A stretch of 10,616 nt of DNA. Origin: Pseudomonadota bacterium (lineage in GTDB: Bacteria; Pseudomonadota; Alphaproteobacteria; Rhizobiales; Xanthobacteraceae). A program made the translations under genes and the position numbers. The stretch spans positions 1 through 10,616 of the forward strand of contig JAJYAH010000172.1 in the NCBI GenBank assembly GCA_021779635.1. Reading direction: 5' to 3'. The stretch's first letter is position 1; every line of letters begins with the position of its first letter. The notes beneath the pieces are model-generated. The model made no database searches, was not told the origin of the DNA, and saw only the letters and a list, made by a program, of their open reading frames with translations. Positions 6,053 through 10,616 of this stretch are shown piece by piece.

Positions 6053-6242
6053 TGGTGCTGCGCTGGTGATGCAAATCTAAGTCGACGGTTAAACGGAGAA
6101 AGTGGCGATACAGAGATGAAGCTAATTCGAGCGAGTGGTGGAGAGGAGTGGGGAGTAGCTGAGGCAAGAAATCTTATTCAGACCAAGGCACCCTTGGTGC
6201 AGAGATGCGGACAATAGCAAACTCTATGATGTGCGAGAGACA
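6053..6242. other. divergent intergenic region, candidate oriT
   Basis: This 190-base gap lies between a divergent accessory gene and the relaxase operon, where transfer origins are often found. It includes a purine-rich tract (about 6110-6175), a perfect hairpin (6182-6198), and GACAATA (6210-6216) a few bases after it. R388 oriT carries TATTGTC next to its nic site, the complement of this heptamer, but the hairpin is on the other side here, so the match may be chance. The region must also contain the promoters for both directions; a TATGAT (6225-6230) is a possible -10 without a good -35. Confidence 0.4.
6182..6198. repeat. perfect 7-base-stem hairpin in the divergent gap
   Basis: ACCAAGG (6182-6188) and CCTTGGT (6192-6198) are exact complements around a CAC loop. 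Stems of this size next to a cleavage site are bound by MOBF relaxases, and similar dyads also serve as operators. The hairpin lies 45 bases before the ATG at 6243 and has no T-run, so it is not a terminator. Confidence 0.6.
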
Positions 6243-6530
6243 ATGAGTGACAACCCAAAGGAAATTGAGAAGGCGCTTGGGACCGTCCGACTGGCAATCG
6301 AGCGACTGACGAATGGTCTACAGCAGTCGATCGAAGTTCAGGCGACCCATACCATTATGCTTCAGGCCATTCTGGAGGCCGCAACGGCGCCCTTAGAGCC
6401 CGAGCAGGATCTTGCCGTTCTTTGCGAACAAATTCTCACCGCACTAAAGGATCAGACGAAGATTTTTGCTGAAATGCACCGATCGTTCACAGAGCCATTC
6501 ACGGAGACCAAGTCGAAGGCCGACCAGTAG
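6243..6530 (+). CDS. small helical protein upstream of relaxase
   Basis: The product has 95 residues when started at ATG 6243, which follows the GAGAGA-type ribosome binding site at 6235-6240. A GTG at 6231 in the same frame would add four residues and has no such site. The sequence is helical throughout, with heptad-like hydrophobics (ALGTVRLAIERLTNGL, LAVLCEQILTALKDQT), and has no membrane segment, signal peptide or known motif. It probably forms a coiled-coil dimer. The stop is 20 bases before the relaxase start, so the two genes almost certainly share a transcript. Small helical proteins encoded just before a relaxase are often relaxosome accessories; this one is not assigned to a family. 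Confidence 0.78.
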   Translation: MSDNPKEIEKALGTVRLAIERLTNGLQQSIEVQATHTIMLQAILEAATAPLEPEQDLAVLCEQILTALKDQTKIFAEMHRSFTEPFTETKSKADQ

Positions 6531-6550
6531 AGCAGATGTGAGGGCGTCAA

Positions 6551-9500
6551 ATGCTTACCTACCGGACAGGTGCCGCCGGAACGCGCTCAGGAGCGATGGC
6601 AATGGCCGCGCACCTCCTTGAGCAAACGTTGCCGGTGGCCCAAGCAAGGTTGGCGGCATATTATCAACGCGCTCCCGTCCCGACGTCAGATAACGCGAGT
6701 GCCTTCCATGCGACTTTTGCAGAGGTTCGGCGAGATCTCGATCCGAAGATGGCTGAACTCCTGGGACTATCGTCGGAGCGGGCCCTGACCCAGGAGGAAA
6801 TCGCGAACCTACTGGCTGGTAGTCGGACGGATGGGGCGCCCATTCCGGGCAAGCAGATCCAGCGAGAAACGATGAGCCTTGGCGATGAACTCGGTCTTCG
6901 AACCGACCGCTTGCCAACCCAAAGCGAGGTCGCACGGGTCTTGGCAGGATGCCGTGCCGACAGCGGCGAACCGCTGCCAGATACTAGGTCCCAGACACTG
7001 CGATCGAGATTCCTGGCGCTATATGGCGCGACTGGCGCCCTGGGCGGGACCGCACCATCACCAGTGTCATTGGATCACATGGAACGTGGCCGACGTCAGG
7101 ACGGCACCCCGATCCGGCTGGGGCAGTTCCTGGATGCGATCTCAGCGACCCGCGCGCGTATCGGCTATATCGACTTCTGTTGGTCAGCGGACAAATCCGC
7201 GAGCGTTGCTTGGGCGACGGCGCCCACCGAAGCCGAACGCAACGCAATAGCGAGTGCCCATAAAGAGGCCGTAGCCTCTGTCATGCGCTATGTTGAAGCT
7301 CAGATCGGACGTGCACGGAAGGGAAAAGCCGGTCGGGACGGCTATGACAGCGGTTCGCTCGCCTGGATTTCTTTCGATCATTACACCAGCCGCCCGACGG
7401 TTGAGATCGCTAGAGAAGATGCAATTACGGGCGAGCAGTATACCGAGTTGGTAATACTGAGGGTAGCGGGCGACCCGCAGCTCCATACGCACGTGTGTGT
7501 TCCGTCGGCCGTGGTTGCCGGGGGGCGAGTAGTTTCACCAGACCTCAGGCAGTTGAAGGGACGAGTGCACGAGCTTGGGCGCTTATATCAGGCCTTCTTG
7601 GCCACAAATTTGAGAAGGTTGGGAGTCGATGTAGTACTCGATGTTAAGACCGGTGCGGCGCGCGTCAACGCAATTCCAGAAAGCGTACGGGAAGCCTTTA
7701 GCAAGCGTACCATGAACGGGACCGCTGCAGCCCGCGCGTACGCCAAGGAATGCGGACTGGACTGGGACACGCTTGACGATTCCCGAAAGATCGCTCTCGC
7801 AAAACGCGGGGTGCAGGGAGATCCGCGTCAACCGAAGCGGGACGATATTGGGGATTGGGTTGCTTGGCAGCACGAGATCGCGAATCTTGGTTGGCAGCCA
7901 AAAAGCATTCTTCAGCTCGACGCGCCGGACCGGCCCCCTGAGCGGACGAGACGACTTGAGCATGCTTATCGGGTGGCATTGGAGATTTTCGACGAAACGC
8001 TCCGACGGCAGGCGGTGGTGGATGAAGCCGACCTACGCGTGGCCGCCGCGACAGGGCTAGTAGCCTCCGGGATCGAAGAGGCGGCCGATATCGATGAGAT
8101 AGTGAAGCTCTTCTCAACCCGCGGAGCGATTCACGACGGCAAGGCGGTAAAGTTAATCTGGGGGAGCCGTACGGATGCGCAGGGCAACGAGTACATGCGC
8201 ATCACCTCGACTCTGCACGCTGATCGCGAAGCCGAACTGATCGCGTTGGCGAAGGCGGCAGCCGCCGATCGGAGTTGTGCATTGACGGCAGCCGAAATTG
8301 ACGCGGCGGTGGCACGATCCAATGTCGATTTTGAGGCGACCGAGCACGGTAAGACGCAGCATGCGATCATGCATAAGCTCGGCCAGGGCGGACGGCTCTC
8401 CATCGCGATTGGTGTGGCAGGCTCCGGAAAATCAACCTTGATAAGACCTCTAGTTTCCGCCTGGCAGGACAGGGTCGTTTGGGGAGCCGCACTCGCCTGG
8501 CGGCAAAGCGACGACTTGGTTGCCGCCGGAATCGCGGAGGAACGGTGCGTAGCGCTGTCGGTCCTACTCGATCGCGTCAGGTCCGGCAAGGTGCGGCTCG
8601 ATCGGAATAGCGTCGTCGTTCTGGAGGAACTTGGCCAAGTTGGTGTCAAGATGCTTTTGGACCTGTTGCGGTTGCAAGCGAAGTATAAATTTCAAATTGT
8701 GGGAGTTGGCGATCCGCTGCAGTGCCGATCAATTGAGGCCGGGCCGTCCATTGAGCTCCTGCGTCGCGCTCTTGGCGCCGATGCCGTTCCCGAAATCTTG
8801 ACGACGGTACGACAACAGAGTGAGCGCGAGCGGTCAACGACCCTACTCTTTCGGGAGGGACGCGCGGCTGAAGCATTGGCGATAAAGCGTGAAGACCAAA
8901 CGGCCAGACTGGTTGCTGGAAATTACGACCAAGTCGTCGCAGCGATCGCTGACCTTTGGTTAGAACGTTCGACCGCAAATTCTCATGATCCCAAGTATAC
9001 ACTTAGCGTTACTGCCCCGACGAACCCTGATGCACGGGCGATCGCCTCAGCAATCAGAGAACGCAGGCGTGCGACTGGCTCGCTCGGGCCTAATCAGGTT
9101 CTGCTGTCGGCGTGCGACCAGCTCGGGAATGCTTTCGAACTTCCTCTTGCGATTGGTGATCGCGTACGCCTATTCAGTCGAACCAATGCGTCTTACTCGG
9201 ACAGGTCGCGTGGCTTGATCGGTAATAACGGTTCGATTCTTGAGGTATTATCAATAGGCAAAGATGGCATGATGCTGCGCAACAGGCTAGGCCGCGCCGG
9301 CCTGGTTGCTTGGGATACTCTGCGTCATCCGGAAAGCGGTCGAATTCGCCTGATGTACGGGGATGTATTGACCATCGATTCGGCCCAAGGACTGACCAGC
9401 ACAGAGCATATACAAGCGATGCCGGCAGGCTCGTCGGCGGTCAATGGGTTTAAGGCCTACACAGCCTCAAGTCGGCATCGTCGGACAACCTATATCCTGT

Positions 9501-10036
9501 GCTCGGAGGGCGCCGAACGTCGCGAGATTGTGACGCGGCGGCCGCTCGGGGACACGAGACGCATTAGCGATACGGATGTGTGGGTCAACATTGGACGAAA
9601 TCTATCTCGGCAGCCGGAACAAGAGAGTGCACTAACTTTCATGGAGCGGGCGCATCAAGTTCGACGAGAGTCCGTGACGGCCTTTCAGATTGCCGCGTAC
9701 CGGCTTGAAAACAGCATTGCTAAGAAAACGATCACCCTTGGTCGCCGTCGGTATCGGCGGTCAGCAACGACGGCAATAGCTCTGATAGCGAAACATCTGG
9801 GGAGGTGGCTGCACGAGCGGGAGCCACTGATAGCGACCTTCTGTAGGGCCGCGGCCGGGATCGCCCATCTGGTAGCCGATATTGAAGCCGGAACGCCTCA
9901 AGATCTTCAATTAATCATCGGACGCATTCGGAGAGATCCAGCGAGACCGGACGGGAGTTCGGTGCCCGATGGATCTACTTTGAAAGCTCGCCCAAGGCAC
10001 CTTCGTCGACGTCCGAAGCCCGCATACAGGCTGTAG
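6551..10036 (+). CDS. MOBF-type (TrwC/TraI-like) conjugative relaxase-helicase
   Basis: The 1161-residue protein combines a relaxase with an SF1 helicase. Tyr37-Tyr38 in ARLAAYYQR are the likely catalytic tyrosines. DFCWSADKSASVAWA (208-222) matches the conserved TrwC/TraI segment, and His277 (DHYTSR) with His312 and His314 (DPQLHTH) gives the metal-binding triad. The helicase half has Walker A GVAGSGKST (621-629), a Walker B-like VVVLEELGQ (688-696), motif III GVGDPLQ (718-724), motif V DSAQGLTSTEH (943-953) and motif VI YTASSRHRRTTYI (970-982). Together these predict nicking at oriT, covalent attachment to the strand, and unwinding during transfer. The C-terminus is very basic (RPRHLRRRPKPAYRL). 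The start has GTGAGGG (6538-6544) upstream at good spacing. Odd points: three related segments between the tyrosines and residue 208, about 25 residues inserted within the histidine triad, and glutamate in place of the Walker B aspartate. The family assignment is strong. Confidence 0.95.
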   Translation: MLTYRTGAAGTRSGAMAMAAHLLEQTLPVAQARLAAYYQRAPVPTSDNASAFHATFAEVRRDLDPKMAELLGLSSERALTQEEIANLLAGSRTDGAPIPGKQIQRETMSLGDELGLRTDRLPTQSEVARVLAGCRADSGEPLPDTRSQTLRSRFLALYGATGALGGTAPSPVSLDHMERGRRQDGTPIRLGQFLDAISATRARIGYIDFCWSADKSASVAWATAPTEAERNAIASAHKEAVASVMRYVEAQIGRARKGKAGRDGYDSGSLAWISFDHYTSRPTVEIAREDAITGEQYTELVILRVAGDPQLHTHVCVPSAVVAGGRVVSPDLRQLKGRVHELGRLYQAFLATNLRRLGVDVVLDVKTGAARVNAIPESVREAFSKRTMNGTAAARAYAKECGLDWDTLDDSRKIALAKRGVQGDPRQPKRDDIGDWVAWQHEIANLGWQPKSILQLDAPDRPPERTRRLEHAYRVALEIFDETLRRQAVVDEADLRVAAATGLVASGIEEAADIDEIVKLFSTRGAIHDGKAVKLIWGSRTDAQGNEYMRITSTLHADREAELIALAKAAAADRSCALTAAEIDAAVARSNVDFEATEHGKTQHAIMHKLGQGGRLSIAIGVAGSGKSTLIRPLVSAWQDRVVWGAALAWRQSDDLVAAGIAEERCVALSVLLDRVRSGKVRLDRNSVVVLEELGQVGVKMLLDLLRLQAKYKFQIVGVGDPLQCRSIEAGPSIELLRRALGADAVPEILTTVRQQSERERSTTLLFREGRAAEALAIKREDQTARLVAGNYDQVVAAIADLWLERSTANSHDPKYTLSVTAPTNPDARAIASAIRERRRATGSLGPNQVLLSACDQLGNAFELPLAIGDRVRLFSRTNASYSDRSRGLIGNNGSILEVLSIGKDGMMLRNRLGRAGLVAWDTLRHPESGRIRLMYGDVLTIDSAQGLTSTEHIQAMPAGSSAVNGFKAYTASSRHRRTTYILCSEGAERREIVTRRPLGDTRRISDTDVWVNIGRNLSRQPEQESALTFMERAHQVRRESVTAFQIAAYRLENSIAKKTITLGRRRYRRSATTAIALIAKHLGRWLHEREPLIATFCRAAAGIAHLVADIEAGTPQDLQLIIGRIRRDPARPDGSSVPDGSTLKARPRHLRRRPKPAYRL

Positions 10037-10130
10037 TATTTGGCAGTGATTCGATACTGATCAGTCGGTGCCTAGGAATCTGTTGGGGCTGGCGCGGCTG
10101 CCTGGTGCGCGCGATTGGGAGCAATAAAGA

Positions 10131-10616
10131 ATGCCGCGAAAGCGAGGGACAAGGTCAGAATTGCCGCCGCGAACGAGCAGCAATCGCAGACTGAATATCA
10201 AGCCAGTGGATGGAAAATTCTTTGGAGACAGCGATTTCTCGACGGCGGAGATTGTCGAGGCACTCAGGGATGCAGGCTGGGAACCTTCGGTATCCAACCG
10301 TTCTGTCGACAAAGCCGCCGAGCCTAAATGGCTTCTGCCGGATCCGAGTTGTCCAAGAAAAGTCAGATGGCGCTCACCGTATAGGGCGGAACCTGAGAAG
10401 TACATGACAGGCAATTATGATGCGCTCTATGAAAAGCTTCGCGCAGTCGCTGAAGAGATCCAAGACCGGGATCATGTCATGACGGCAATTTTTTGGTGTG
10501 TTCGCCATTACGTGCTAGCCAGAGAAAATGCAGCGAAGCCCAACGAGTTCCGGAGCGAGCTAAAGGACTTTGAGAAGCCACTAAAAGCTTTTGCCGGAAA
10601 AGTCCCAACGGCAGAT
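10131..10616 (+). CDS. hypothetical protein, 3' end beyond right edge
   Basis: An open frame runs from ATG 10131 to the right edge, 162 codons without a stop; a TAA lies in frame just before the start. GGGAG about 10 bases upstream is a possible ribosome binding site. Residues 1-25 are strongly basic (MPRKRGTRSELPPRTSSNRR), as in DNA- or RNA-binding tails. Residues 36-52 form a probable helix ending in a tryptophan (STAEIVEALRDAGW). From about 94 on the sequence is helical (YDALYEKLRAVAEEI, VMTAIFWCVRHYVLAREN). I recognise no family. It follows the relaxase by 94 bases on the same strand and may be part of the element's next gene cluster. Met92 (10404) is an internal alternative start but would discard well-coded upstream sequence. 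Confidence 0.75.
   Translation, partial: MPRKRGTRSELPPRTSSNRRLNIKPVDGKFFGDSDFSTAEIVEALRDAGWEPSVSNRSVDKAAEPKWLLPDPSCPRKVRWRSPYRAEPEKYMTGNYDALYEKLRAVAEEIQDRDHVMTAIFWCVRHYVLARENAAKPNEFRSELKDFEKPLKAFAGKVPTAD

Noticed and set aside
6210..6216. GACAATA as an R388-type nic site
   Set aside because: Only seven bases match and the hairpin lies on the wrong side compared with R388, so it is not claimed as a nic site.
5459..6217. Plus-strand 252-residue frame
   Set aside because: It is rich in cysteine and arginine with no domain, and lies opposite the 191-residue minus-strand gene, which has a better-organised helical domain.
10056..10065. ACTGATCAGT palindrome after the relaxase gene as terminator
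   Set aside because: A short perfect palindrome with no loop and no T-run; likely chance or a minor site.

Overview
The window looks like part of an integrated conjugative or mobilizable element, or a plasmid, from an alphaproteobacterium, most likely a Rhizobiales member. Three things suggest this: GC-rich codon use, a large MOBF (TrwC/TraI-type) relaxase of the kind found in alphaproteobacterial elements, and an intergenic palindrome built on GCGCGATG / CATCGCGC-like arms ending in TTTAG, which I recall as a dispersed repeat type in Rhizobiales. No rRNA, tRNA, transposase, integrase or CRISPR array was seen.

Left part (1-1867, minus strand): most of a superfamily 2 DEAD/DEAH helicase. It starts at a GTG near 1867 and its 3' end lies beyond the left edge. 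From 1868 to 2484 there is no confident gene. This 617-base stretch holds competing small reading frames, the first copy of a 42-base element (2261-2302), a mini-ORF with a strong ribosome binding site (2358-2411), and a 27-base hairpin that abuts the ribosome binding site of the next gene.

Middle part (2485-5449, plus strand): four same-strand genes. They are a helical protein of unknown function (2485-3186), a small acidic protein of unknown function (3341-3778), a ParA/MinD-like P-loop ATPase (3939-4703), and a single-pass membrane protein with a long cytoplasmic helical segment (4787-5449). The first two genes share the 42-base upstream element. A Rhizobiales-type palindrome precedes the ATPase gene, and a 10-bp-stem inverted repeat spans its stop codon.

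Right part (5477-10616): a minus-strand gene with a helical N-terminal domain (5477-6052) lies divergent to a two-gene plus-strand operon. That operon encodes a small helical protein (6243-6530) and a 1161-residue relaxase-helicase (6551-10036). The 190-base divergent gap carries a perfect hairpin and is the natural place to look for oriT. A further plus-strand gene begins at 10131 and runs off the right edge.

Working model (inference): the relaxase nicks oriT in the divergent gap and unwinds DNA with its C-terminal helicase. The flanking small proteins are relaxosome accessories. The ParA-like ATPase and the membrane protein may position the relaxosome or dock it to the membrane or secretion channel, as VirC1 does in Agrobacterium. 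The helicase on the left may be cargo such as defence or DNA repair.
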